Shown piece by piece: positions 17,020-24,570 of a stretch of 64,000 nucleotides of DNA. Each line of letters opens with the position of its first letter. The stretch's first letter is position 1. The notes under the pieces were generated by a model. The model searched no databases. It saw nothing but the letters and a program-made list of their open reading frames with translations, and had not been told where the DNA came from. The stretch is taken from contig CAKSFT010000001.1 in the NCBI GenBank assembly GCA_934454145.1, positions 372,001 through 436,000 on the forward strand. The letters are read 5' to 3'. This DNA comes from an uncultured Clostridia bacterium (GTDB lineage: Bacteria; Bacillota; Clostridia; UBA1381). A program made the translations under genes and the position numbers.

Positions 17020-18042
17020 CTATCTTACCATCTCGTCCTGTCTGCCGTTTGCCTTGTGCGAGGCTATGACGCCCATGATTTCGTCTATACTGCTTGCCGC
17101 CATATCCCCCACAACAGTGTTTTTGACAGCGGAAGATGCGTTCCCGATTTCCAGTGCAGACTGCACGTCCCCCGTCTTTATCAAACCGTACAAAACTCCG
17201 GCAAGATATGCGTCGCCGCTCCCTATTCTGTCAATAACTTCTATATTGTTATACGGTTTTTCCTCATAAAATCTGCCGCCATAATATATCTTGGAATTGA
17301 AGTTGTGCCGCATCGGTGACACCGCCTCGCGTCGCGTCGTCGCGACCAGCCTGCAGCCATAGTCCCTTGCATACCCTTGCATGATTTCCTCAAGGGTTCC
17401 CTTGCGGCGCAGCATTCTCCTTGATGTTTCTTCCGAAACAAACAGAAAATCCACATATTCAAAAACCTTTTCAATCACGCTCCGCGCCTCGTCCTCACTC
17501 CAGAGCGCCGCACGGTAGTTTACGTCAAAAGATATCAGCGCACCGGCATCATGGAAACGCTTTATTGCGGCAATTGCCGTTTTCCTCAGCTCCGGGTCTA
17601 TCGCAAGTGTGATACTGCTTATATGGAACACTTTTGTTTTTTCATATATATCTTCCGGCAATTCCGAAAGCTTAAGAGAACACATTGATGAACGCGTGCG
17701 GTCGTAGATAACCGAGGATTTGCGCGGATATGCGCCGCTTTCGTAATAATACAGCCCCAGGCGTGCCTCTTCCGACGAATCGTACACAATATAGTCATCG
17801 CTGACATTTCCGTAACGGATTTTGTTGCGCACAAAGTGCCCGATTTTATTCTGCGGAATTTTTGTTATTATGGCAGAGCGCACCCCCAGCATCGCCGCGC
17901 CCGAAACAACGTTAAGCTCGCTTCCGCCCGCGCTTTTTTCAAAAGTTTCGCTTTGCGATATTTTTTCTTTGCCTGCCGGCGAAAGCCGCAGCATAACCTC
18001 GCCCATTCCGATTATGTCAAATTCCGTATTTTCTTTAAACAT
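17020..18042 (-). CDS. kdgK: 2-dehydro-3-deoxygluconokinase (KDG kinase, PfkB family)
   Basis: Phosphorylates 2-keto-3-deoxygluconate to KDPG, the last common step of pectin/uronate breakdown. 340 residues. N-terminal GMGEVMLRLSP and GGSELNVVSGAAMLG are typical of KDG kinases; the C-terminal PfkB motif DRIGSGDAYLAGVLYG carries the catalytic Asp (GSGD). Start ATG 18042 with GGAG 8 bases upstream. Stands alone, tail to metQ's promoter region; no terminator obvious between. Generic sugar kinase is the alternative, but kduI nearby favours KDG. Confidence 0.85.
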   Translation of the reverse strand: MFKENTEFDIIGMGEVMLRLSPAGKEKISQSETFEKSAGGSELNVVSGAAMLGVRSAIITKIPQNKIGHFVRNKIRYGNVSDDYIVYDSSEEARLGLYYYESGAYPRKSSVIYDRTRSSMCSLKLSELPEDIYEKTKVFHISSITLAIDPELRKTAIAAIKRFHDAGALISFDVNYRAALWSEDEARSVIEKVFEYVDFLFVSEETSRRMLRRKGTLEEIMQGYARDYGCRLVATTRREAVSPMRHNFNSKIYYGGRFYEEKPYNNIEVIDRIGSGDAYLAGVLYGLIKTGDVQSALEIGNASSAVKNTVVGDMAASSIDEIMGVIASHKANGRQDEMVR

Positions 18043-18200
18043 GCATCACAACTCCGTTTCACTGTTTTTTCACTATTATACTCCTGTTTGCGCCGAAATT
18101 CAAGTGCCTGTCTTACTTTTTTTATTTTCCCCGGCAATTGCATATCTTTAGTTTTTGCAGACTTTATGTCGGTAAAAATGTATGATTTTCTTTTTTTTGC

Positions 18201-18229
18201 TTGTGCATAGGAAAAATTTGTGATAAAAT
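18201..18229 (+). promoter_or_regulatory. Promoter of the sigma-factor operon
   Basis: TTGTGC (18201-18206), 17 bases, TAAAAT (18224-18229). Weak -35 box. Autoregulation by the ECF sigma from another site cannot be excluded. Confidence 0.5.
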
Positions 18230-18295
18230 ATTTTTAAATTTAATGCAACCTTTTTGCGTTTTGAAAGGTATTATATACGAGAGGAGGAAAAACGG

Positions 18296-18781
18296 TTGAA
18301 AAAAAGGGAGTGTTCCATATCAAAAGAAGATGTGGTCGAAAAATATTTTAACATGGTTTACAAGCTTGCACTGTCACAGACAAAAGACAAAGCAAATGCC
18401 GATGACGTTGTGCAGGAGGTGTTTCTGAGATACATAAAGGGCGGCACCGCCTTTGAGAACGAAGAGCACATAAAAGCCTGGCTTATAAGGGTCACAATCA
18501 ATTGCAGCAAAAACACATTTTCCAATTCATGGTTCAAAAAAACCGTTCCTCTCACCGAGGAAATTGTGTTCCAAAGCAAAGAAAAAAGCGACATCTACTA
18601 TGCCACGCTGGAATTGCCGCAGAAGTACCGCACGGTCATACATTTGTTTTATTACGAAGAGCTTTCTGTTGCACAGATTGCAAAATATCTCAAAACCAAG
18701 GAATCCACGATAAAATCGCAGCTTCATCGTGGAAGAGAAATGTTGAAAGAAAAGCTGAAAGGAGGTTTTGAAGATGTTTAA
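18296..18781 (+). CDS. ECF-type RNA polymerase sigma factor
   Basis: About 161 residues. Region 2 is YKLALSQTKDKANADDVVQEVFLRYI (as positions near 20-45) and region 4 is LPQKYRTVIHLFYYEELSVAQIAK with the helix-turn-helix KESTIKSQLHRGREML at the end. I choose TTG 18296 because GAGGAGG is 7 bases upstream; the in-frame TTG at 18254 lacks a ribosome site. Its stop overlaps the start of the next gene by eight bases, so the pair is translationally coupled, as with sigma/anti-sigma pairs. The stimulus is unknown. Confidence 0.9.
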   Translation: MKKRECSISKEDVVEKYFNMVYKLALSQTKDKANADDVVQEVFLRYIKGGTAFENEEHIKAWLIRVTINCSKNTFSNSWFKKTVPLTEEIVFQSKEKSDIYYATLELPQKYRTVIHLFYYEELSVAQIAKYLKTKESTIKSQLHRGREMLKEKLKGGFEDV

Positions 18782-19790
18782 AAAACTTTACAAAGAAGCA
18801 AACGACGAAATTCCCGTCAACACAGAGCTTCTGGCAAAATTGAGAAAAGAAGCGGCAAAAGAAAAGAAGCATCCCCCCTACAGCTTCATCTACAAGTACG
18901 GATTTGCCGCCGCGGCGGTTCTTATCATAACCGTGTCGCTCAGCGTTTTGCCGAAATTAAAAATTCCGGACGAAAAGCAGCTGCCCCAAAAGCAGTATGC
19001 CGCAAATCCGTTGCCGATATCGGATTCCGAAGTTGATAATTCCCGCAGCGACGCCGAAACGTCTGAAAAAACCGAAAACATTTCGGAATCGGAAAAGACC
19101 GCAAGCACCACCGAAAAAAAGCAAAACACAACCACGGCACCGACCCGAAAAAGCGGCAATCTGACGGAGCATGCAGACAAAAACCAAACCCCTGCCCCCT
19201 CCGCAAATGCCGAATCGGCACAGCTCCCGCAAGACCGCGCCGCCGACGCAGCGGCAGATAATGTTCAAACACCCGATGTTGTCACGGACACCGCATCTGC
19301 CCCCAAAATTTCTTCTGCGGAAGATTCGGCTGACAGCCTTGTCCGCAGCAAAGAATCAGGGGCTTTATCCGGCGGCGGTTCCTCTTCAGGCTCGGCTGCA
19401 AACATGGCAGCCATAAATGCCGAAAGCGCACCCGCGGCAAAGCAGCAAAGCATTGACGCGGAAAACTTTGCCGTACCGGACGGTATGCACCCGGTGCACA
19501 AGGCCGAACCTTATGCGACAGGTCTTGCAGACAACGGCGCAGACACAAATCCGATTTTCACCTATTACGGTGCGGATAAAAACCTTATCATAACGGTTTT
19601 CCCCGGCGCGGACGATGTTGCACAGGCAATGAGCCGCACAGACGGAGAAAGCTATTCGTCAGGCAAGCTTGTCACACATTCCGACTCGGCAATCACCGCA
19701 TACGTGATAAAAAACAATGTCGGATATGTAATCGAAAGCTATGGACTGACAAAAGAGGAAGTACACACACTTATGGATTCTATCAATTAA
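18774..19790 (+). CDS. Probable membrane-bound anti-sigma factor (DUF4367-like C-terminus)
   Basis: 338 residues. A short cytoplasmic head of about 45 residues is followed by one membrane segment (GFAAAAVLIITVSLSVL), a long low-complexity Ser/Thr/Glu/Ala stretch (about 65-215) and a C-terminal extracytoplasmic domain (about 235-338) ending with VGYVIESYGLTKEEV, similar to DUF4367 domains of anti-sigma proteins. No zinc-binding HxxxCxxC motif is present. ATG 18774 chosen, 8 bases after GGAGG. Role inferred mainly from coupling to the sigma gene. Confidence 0.75.
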   Translation: MFKKLYKEANDEIPVNTELLAKLRKEAAKEKKHPPYSFIYKYGFAAAAVLIITVSLSVLPKLKIPDEKQLPQKQYAANPLPISDSEVDNSRSDAETSEKTENISESEKTASTTEKKQNTTTAPTRKSGNLTEHADKNQTPAPSANAESAQLPQDRAADAAADNVQTPDVVTDTASAPKISSAEDSADSLVRSKESGALSGGGSSSGSAANMAAINAESAPAAKQQSIDAENFAVPDGMHPVHKAEPYATGLADNGADTNPIFTYYGADKNLIITVFPGADDVAQAMSRTDGESYSSGKLVTHSDSAITAYVIKNNVGYVIESYGLTKEEVHTLMDSIN

Positions 19791-19821
19791 AATTTAAAAC
19801 AAACCGAAAGGAGAAATCACT

Positions 19822-20847
19822 ATGAAAAAATTGAAAAACATTGCATTGACTTTGGCGGCTTTGGGGATAATGAGTTCTGCTGCGGCAGAAGAGGGCATCA
19901 TGCCGATTTCGGCACAGCCCGATTCCATCACGGTAAACGGCACAGTGCTCAGCGGCGCAAAAACCGTAACCTTTAACGGAACAACAATGATTCCGCTGAG
20001 GGCAATATGCGAAAACCTTGGCTTTGAAGTGGACTGGAGCGACGAAGCAAGAAGAATCGAGCTCAGAAACCTGCCGATATACATCACACTCACACCGGGC
20101 ACCGACGGTTACACATTTGCAAAAACGGCGGCGATGAAGTTGGGTGTTGCCCCGATTATTGCAGAAAACAGAACATATGTGCCCATAAATTTCATTGATG
20201 AAATTCTCGGCGGCGAATATACACAGGACAACGGGCTGAGCATCACATGGGGAGAATCGTCAGACGACAAAACCGAGAGCGACGCGGTTTCCGTATACAT
20301 CAAGGAAAAGACAGACGAAGGATTTCTTGTTGAAGACTTCTACAGAGGCGAAGTAAGACTGGTTGTCAGCGACAAAACAGTCATAAAGGACGCAGACGGC
20401 AAAACAATCACTGCTGACGACCTTGACGAAAGCAACGAACTGCTTGTCAAATACTCCGATGCGATGGCAATGAGCCTGCCCCCGATGGTAAATGCACTGG
20501 AAATAACCAAAACAAATGACATTGCAAAAACCGTCCTGGAAGGCAAAATCACAGAAATAACAACAGAAGAAAAAAGCGGCAAGCTGACACAGATAACTCT
20601 TGAAATCGACGGCAAACAGAATGCAGTTGCCATCAGCGAAGAAACAACAGAAAAAACAGAGGAAGAAACCTCAAAAACAGTTGTTTTGAACATCAGCGAC
20701 GACACTGTAATCACTGACGCAGAAGGAAAGCCGGTTGCCATTGACGCAACAACAGCTATCGGCAAAAATGTACGCGCACGCACAACAGGGATATCAACAA
20801 GAAGTATCCCGCCGCAGTCCCCCACGACAGCAATTATCGTTTTCTAA
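19822..20847 (+). CDS. Secreted protein with copper-amine-oxidase-like N-terminal (stalk) domain
   Basis: 341 residues with signal peptide (cut near AAA/E at 23). Residues about 35-150 match the stalk domain common in cell-surface proteins of Clostridia: ITVNGT, FNGTTMIPLRAICENLGFEVDW, then NRTYVPINFIDEILGGEY. The remaining 190 residues are beta-rich with repeated D-x-T-V-I-x-D-A-x-G-K motifs and no named family. Third gene after the sigma and anti-sigma pair, 31 bases downstream, so perhaps a target or sensor part of that envelope system. Confidence 0.8.
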   Translation: MKKLKNIALTLAALGIMSSAAAEEGIMPISAQPDSITVNGTVLSGAKTVTFNGTTMIPLRAICENLGFEVDWSDEARRIELRNLPIYITLTPGTDGYTFAKTAAMKLGVAPIIAENRTYVPINFIDEILGGEYTQDNGLSITWGESSDDKTESDAVSVYIKEKTDEGFLVEDFYRGEVRLVVSDKTVIKDADGKTITADDLDESNELLVKYSDAMAMSLPPMVNALEITKTNDIAKTVLEGKITEITTEEKSGKLTQITLEIDGKQNAVAISEETTEKTEEETSKTVVLNISDDTVITDAEGKPVAIDATTAIGKNVRARTTGISTRSIPPQSPTTAIIVF

Positions 20848-20857
20848 GTAAAAATAA

Positions 20858-20900
20858 AATTAACAACGGGAGGTGAAGTATTCACCTCCCGTTGTTAATT
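20858..20900. terminator. Bidirectional terminator between converging genes
   Basis: 20-bp perfect stem (20858-20877 with 20881-20900) with only a GTA loop, AA-rich on one side and TTTTT on the other. The right arm overlaps the last codon and stop of the minus-strand ATP-grasp gene. Confidence 0.88.
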
Positions 20901-21869
20901 TTTCTTCCATCTGTATTGCGTCAGCCTTGAAAGCAAATCAAAATATGACCACCCCAGTGCCTCTGCGGCAAGCATTGTCAGACATTTCTGATTTTCACGC
21001 CCGGCGCGCCCGGCGCCTGTCAGATTTGGTTTCAGATTGAAATCAAACATCTTGTATTCACCGTTTTTGTCCATACGGCAATCAATCCTCACAAGCGCTT
21101 TCAAATCAAGAAAACGCACAGCCTCTTCACATTCTTTTCCGATTTTTTTCATTGCCGCACTCTCGTTTTTCACGGCATGGCTGTTTTCCGCAACCGGGAC
21201 GTCGCCGTTATAGGGTGCAACGCCTTTTTTGTGTCCTGTCCGCTCTACTGCCGGCAGGCTTGTCCCGTCGGGCATCACAGACACCGTTATCTCTGCCCCC
21301 GGCAGAAATTCCTCTGCCATAAATTTGTTTCCGTATATGCCCTGTTCCGTTTCCGCCCGCAAGGTCTTTTCAAACTCTTCCGGAGTGTCACATATTGCCA
21401 CACCTTGGCTCCCCCTCCCCCGTATCGGTTTCAGGACGCATGGGAAAGGTTCGCTGTAATTTTCTGCAACGTTCACAATGTTGCTGTCCGCAACAGAAAA
21501 TCCCTGTTTTCTCAAAAGCTTGTTTGTATAAAATTTATCGTCATACAATGACACATCTTCCGGGCGCTGACCGATTATGTATACCCCATGCAAAGTACAA
21601 ACCGGGTGCCCTTCATATAAAACAGTGTTAAGCCACAGCGTGTCCGCTCCCCCGGCAATGGCAGACCCGATTCCCTCGGGAGTGTCGGGAAATACCATGT
21701 CAAAGTCAGACCGAGGTTCTTTTTTGGGTGTTATGACCTCCATGCCGTTTGATTGCAGACAAAACACAATGTCCGCACCGCTGTCACTATAGCCCCCGGG
21801 TTTCATCGGCTTTCTTATGCCGTCGGTTTCGGGCGGCTCACAGCTCTGGTACAAAACCGCAATCTTCAT
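20895..21869 (-). CDS. ATP-grasp protein, D-Ala-D-Ala-ligase-like
   Basis: About 324 residues. MKIAVLYQSCEP begins the protein at ATG 21869, one base after the mnmA stop, with GGAGG within mnmA's end. Ligase features: LDDKFYTNKLL-type lid entry (YDDKFYTNKLLRKQGF), phosphate-binding loop RGRGSQGVA, Glu-rich AEEFLPGAEITV, and the metal site FDFNLKPNLTGAGRAG (compare NTxPG in Ddl). The substrate is unknown; it is not a canonical Ddl, because the C-terminal FNEINT motif is changed. Coupled to mnmA. Confidence 0.75.
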   Translation of the reverse strand: MKIAVLYQSCEPPETDGIRKPMKPGGYSDSGADIVFCLQSNGMEVITPKKEPRSDFDMVFPDTPEGIGSAIAGGADTLWLNTVLYEGHPVCTLHGVYIIGQRPEDVSLYDDKFYTNKLLRKQGFSVADSNIVNVAENYSEPFPCVLKPIRGRGSQGVAICDTPEEFEKTLRAETEQGIYGNKFMAEEFLPGAEITVSVMPDGTSLPAVERTGHKKGVAPYNGDVPVAENSHAVKNESAAMKKIGKECEEAVRFLDLKALVRIDCRMDKNGEYKMFDFNLKPNLTGAGRAGRENQKCLTMLAAEALGWSYFDLLSRLTQYRWKKN

Positions 21870-21870
21870 A

Positions 21871-22950
21871 TCACTGTCCGCCTCCGCCGACAATCGTACC
21901 GCCCCCGACAACCGTGTCGCCGTCATACAAAACCACTGCCTGTCCCTTTGTGATGGCGCGCTGCGGCTCGTCAAATTCCACTCTGATTGTGTCATCGTCA
22001 AGCATGTACACCGTCGCCGGCTGTTCTTTCTGGCGATATCTTGTCTTTGCGCACACGCGCATGGGCTGTGTGATTTTTTCCACAGAAATCAGATTTACAT
22101 TTTTCGCGACAAGGGTTTTTGTGAAAAGTTCCGCACCTCCGCACAAAACCACAGTGTTGGTTTCGGGGCAAATCTCCTTCACAAAAAGCGGATGCTCAGC
22201 AGAGATGCCCAGCCCCTTGCGCTGACCGACAGTATAATGGATTATCCCCTTGTGTGTCCCCAGGGTGTTCCCAGACAAATCCTTAAACTCACCCTGCGGA
22301 TATTTTTTCCCCGTATATTGTTCTATAAAATCGGCATAGGTTCCGCTCTGAACAAAACAGATATCCTGGCTGTCGTGTTTTCTTGCATTTATAAAACCGT
22401 TTTGCTCCGCAATCTCCCTCACCTGTGTCTTTCTCAAGCCCCCAAGCGGAAATAGTGTATGCGCAAGCTGCTCCTGTGTCATCGAATAAAGCACATAACT
22501 CTGGTCCTTCGTTTCGTCAAGAGCTTTTTTCAGAACATACCGCTCTCCCTCACGTTCAATCCTTGCATAGTGCCCCGTCACGACATAGTCGTATTCAATT
22601 TCCCTTGCGCGCTTAAAAAGCTCGTCAAATTTTAGATATCTGTTGCAGTCGATGCACGGGTTCGGCGTCCTCCCGTTTTCATAATCGTCCACAAAGCGGT
22701 CTATCACCTCTTTGTGAAAACGACCCGAAAAGTTGAACACATAATATTTCATACCCAGGCGCGCTGCTACACTCCTTGCGTCCTCAACGTCCTCCAGCGA
22801 ACAACAGCTTTTTTCTCTGCTTTGGCCTATGTCGTCATTGTCAAACAACTTCATCGTCGCGCCTATACATTCATAGCCCTTTTCCTTTGTCAGCAAAGCG
22901 GCAACGCTCGAGTCCACACCGCCGCTCATCGCAATAATCGCCTTTTTCAT
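21871..22950 (-). CDS. mnmA: tRNA-specific 2-thiouridylase MnmA
   Basis: Sulfurates U34 of Lys, Glu and Gln tRNAs. PP-loop SGGVDSSVAALL near residues 7-19, catalytic Cys in NPCIDCN (near 95-101) and in DSQDICFV (second Cys near 193-200), C-terminal barrel ending VVGGGTI. About 359 residues, normal. Start taken at ATG 22950 with GGAG 6 bases upstream; ATG 22962 is an alternative. Follows hydE closely on the same strand. Confidence 0.95.
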   Translation of the reverse strand: MKKAIIAMSGGVDSSVAALLTKEKGYECIGATMKLFDNDDIGQSREKSCCSLEDVEDARSVAARLGMKYYVFNFSGRFHKEVIDRFVDDYENGRTPNPCIDCNRYLKFDELFKRAREIEYDYVVTGHYARIEREGERYVLKKALDETKDQSYVLYSMTQEQLAHTLFPLGGLRKTQVREIAEQNGFINARKHDSQDICFVQSGTYADFIEQYTGKKYPQGEFKDLSGNTLGTHKGIIHYTVGQRKGLGISAEHPLFVKEICPETNTVVLCGGAELFTKTLVAKNVNLISVEKITQPMRVCAKTRYRQKEQPATVYMLDDDTIRVEFDEPQRAITKGQAVVLYDGDTVVGGGTIVGGGGQ

Positions 22951-22977
22951 GATGTTCTCCATTCTGCCGTCCCCGGC

Positions 22978-24018
22978 TCATCTTTTCACATTCCCTATGT
23001 CGGTGACAATCTTATATCCCGCCGATTCGACACGCCGCTCCAAACAGCCGCGGCACTGCGCCGCCTCTTCCCCCGTGCATATCTTGTTTTCATAAAGCTC
23101 ATAAAACTTTCTGACTTTCACCGGCGAAAGATTAGGCATCACAACATTTGCGCCTGCCTTCAAACCCATTTCGCGCCCGTTTGGGTGGATTGTCCCCAGG
23201 GCTGTTGTGGACGGGATAAGCGCATACGGAAACATTAGTCTTAACACCGAAATCAGCCGCAGAGTCAGCCCCAGAGGACCGCTTTCGTGATTTTTAAACG
23301 GCGTATCCTTATGTGTTATATACGGCCCTATCCCTATCATGTCCGGTTCCAATTGCTGCAAAAAGCGCAAGTCGGATATGATATTTTCCACGGTCTGAAA
23401 AGGGCTCCCCACCATAAATCCCGAACCGACCTGATAACCGATATCCTTGAGGTCAAAAAGGCACCTCTTCCTGTTTTCAAGCTCCATGCCCTTCGGGTGC
23501 AGTTTTTTATAATGCGCCTCGTCAGCAGTTTCGTGGCGCAAAAGATATCTGTTTGCGCCCGCGTCAAAAAACGCCTGATAGCTTTCTCTGCTTTTTTCAC
23601 CTATCGACAGAGTAATCGCGCAGTCACTGAATTCTTTTCTGATTGCGGAAACAATCTCACATATTTTTTTGTCGCTGAAATGCTCGTCCTCTCCGCCCTG
23701 CAAAACAAAAGTGCGAAAACCCAGCCCATAGCCTTCACGGCAACAATCCAGTATTTCCTCTTTTGTCAGCCTGTAGCGTAAGGCTTTTTCATTTCCGGCA
23801 CGTATGCCGCAATAAAAACAGTTGTTTTTGCAATAATTTGTAAACTCAATCAGGCCGCGTATATAAACAGAGTCACCATACATCGCCCTGCGCACGCTGT
23901 CGGCTTTTTCAAAAAGCATCTCTGCTCCTTCCGGGTTGCCCAAAAGTTGCTTCAATTGCCCGTCCTCCAAGTCGCGCGTTGTGCAAAGTCTGTCAATCAA
24001 TATTTCAATATCCTTCAT
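22978..24018 (-). CDS. hydE: [FeFe]-hydrogenase H-cluster radical SAM maturase HydE
   Basis: Radical-SAM enzyme needed, with HydF and HydG, to build the H-cluster of [FeFe]-hydrogenase. The SAM cluster motif is NYCKNNCFYCGIRAGN (Cys near 63, 67, 70), followed by YRLTKEEIL typical of HydE. Length 346, as in the family. Near the end CTGEEAAQCRGCLERRV holds extra cysteines. Start ATG 24018 with GAGG 6 bases upstream; a GTG 12 bases earlier is less likely. The hydrogenase and other maturases are not in this window. Implies an obligate anaerobe. Confidence 0.92.
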   Translation of the reverse strand: MKDIEILIDRLCTTRDLEDGQLKQLLGNPEGAEMLFEKADSVRRAMYGDSVYIRGLIEFTNYCKNNCFYCGIRAGNEKALRYRLTKEEILDCCREGYGLGFRTFVLQGGEDEHFSDKKICEIVSAIRKEFSDCAITLSIGEKSRESYQAFFDAGANRYLLRHETADEAHYKKLHPKGMELENRKRCLFDLKDIGYQVGSGFMVGSPFQTVENIISDLRFLQQLEPDMIGIGPYITHKDTPFKNHESGPLGLTLRLISVLRLMFPYALIPSTTALGTIHPNGREMGLKAGANVVMPNLSPVKVRKFYELYENKICTGEEAAQCRGCLERRVESAGYKIVTDIGNVKR

Positions 24019-24099
24019 ATATATCCTCACAATTTCAAATAAAAAAAATCACTTTTGGCGGATAACCGCTCCACGTTTTGTACAAAATTACACATTATA

Positions 24100-24128
24100 A
24101 TTATACCATGTTTAAATTTGTCTGTCAA
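24100..24128 (-). promoter_or_regulatory. Promoter of hydE-mnmA
   Basis: Minus strand TTGACA (24123-24128), 17 bases, TATAAT (24100-24105): a full consensus match. Confidence 0.88.
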
Positions 24129-24181
24129 TATAATAGTTTTATGTAAACCTGCATGTCCTGTGTTTTTCATGTGATAAAACA

Positions 24182-24210
24182 TTGACAAAATATAAATTAT
24201 GTTGTATAAT
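24182..24210 (+). promoter_or_regulatory. Promoter of the capD-like gene
   Basis: TTGACA (24182-24187), 17 bases, TATAAT (24205-24210), full consensus. The 360-base leader that follows has been lengthened by the insertion at 24326-24540. Confidence 0.88.
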
Positions 24211-24313
24211 GAAAAAAATATTAATTATTTTATTGTATGACAAACCCAAAGCCTGACACATGGTGCAAAATCTAATAAAATCAACATTTTTTGTGCCGCG
24301 GCATCAGATTTTT

Positions 24314-24552
24314 ATGCAATATTTATAGGTAATCGTAAAACTGATGTTTTACAATTAAAATGCTGATGCAGAAATAAAAAGTTCCGATTGTTTTATATTT
24401 TCTGAGGGTTGAAATTTTTTATTTCAGTCAAACATGACGCACCTGTCGTCATGTTTGATTACCAATCAGAAGTTGGCACCCCCGATACCCCCGCAAAGAC
24501 GCGGTGGGTAATTGCAAAATATGCATTTTACAATTACCTAATGCAATATTTA
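24314..24552. mobile_element. Long palindromic insertion element, copy 2, with 12-bp direct repeats
   Basis: Element 24326-24540 begins TAGGTAATCGTAAAA and ends TTTTACAATTACCTA. Perfect flanking direct repeats ATGCAATATTTA lie at 24314-24325 and 24541-24552. The internal hairpin 24428-24438/24448-24458 matches that of copy 1 (2074-2104), with one A-T pair replaced by C-G, a compensatory change. Sits in the 5' leader of the capD-like gene, ending 3 bases before its ribosome site AAGGAG. Confidence 0.88.
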
Positions 24553-24570
24553 CACAAGGAGAAATTTTTA

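Noticed and set aside
18254..18295. Longer start of the sigma factor
   Set aside because: No ribosome site; the TTG at 18296 has GAGGAGG at the right spacing.
24409..24570. In-frame N-terminal extension of the capD-like protein
   Set aside because: It is translated from the inserted palindromic element and lacks a ribosome site; ATG 24571 has AAGGAG.
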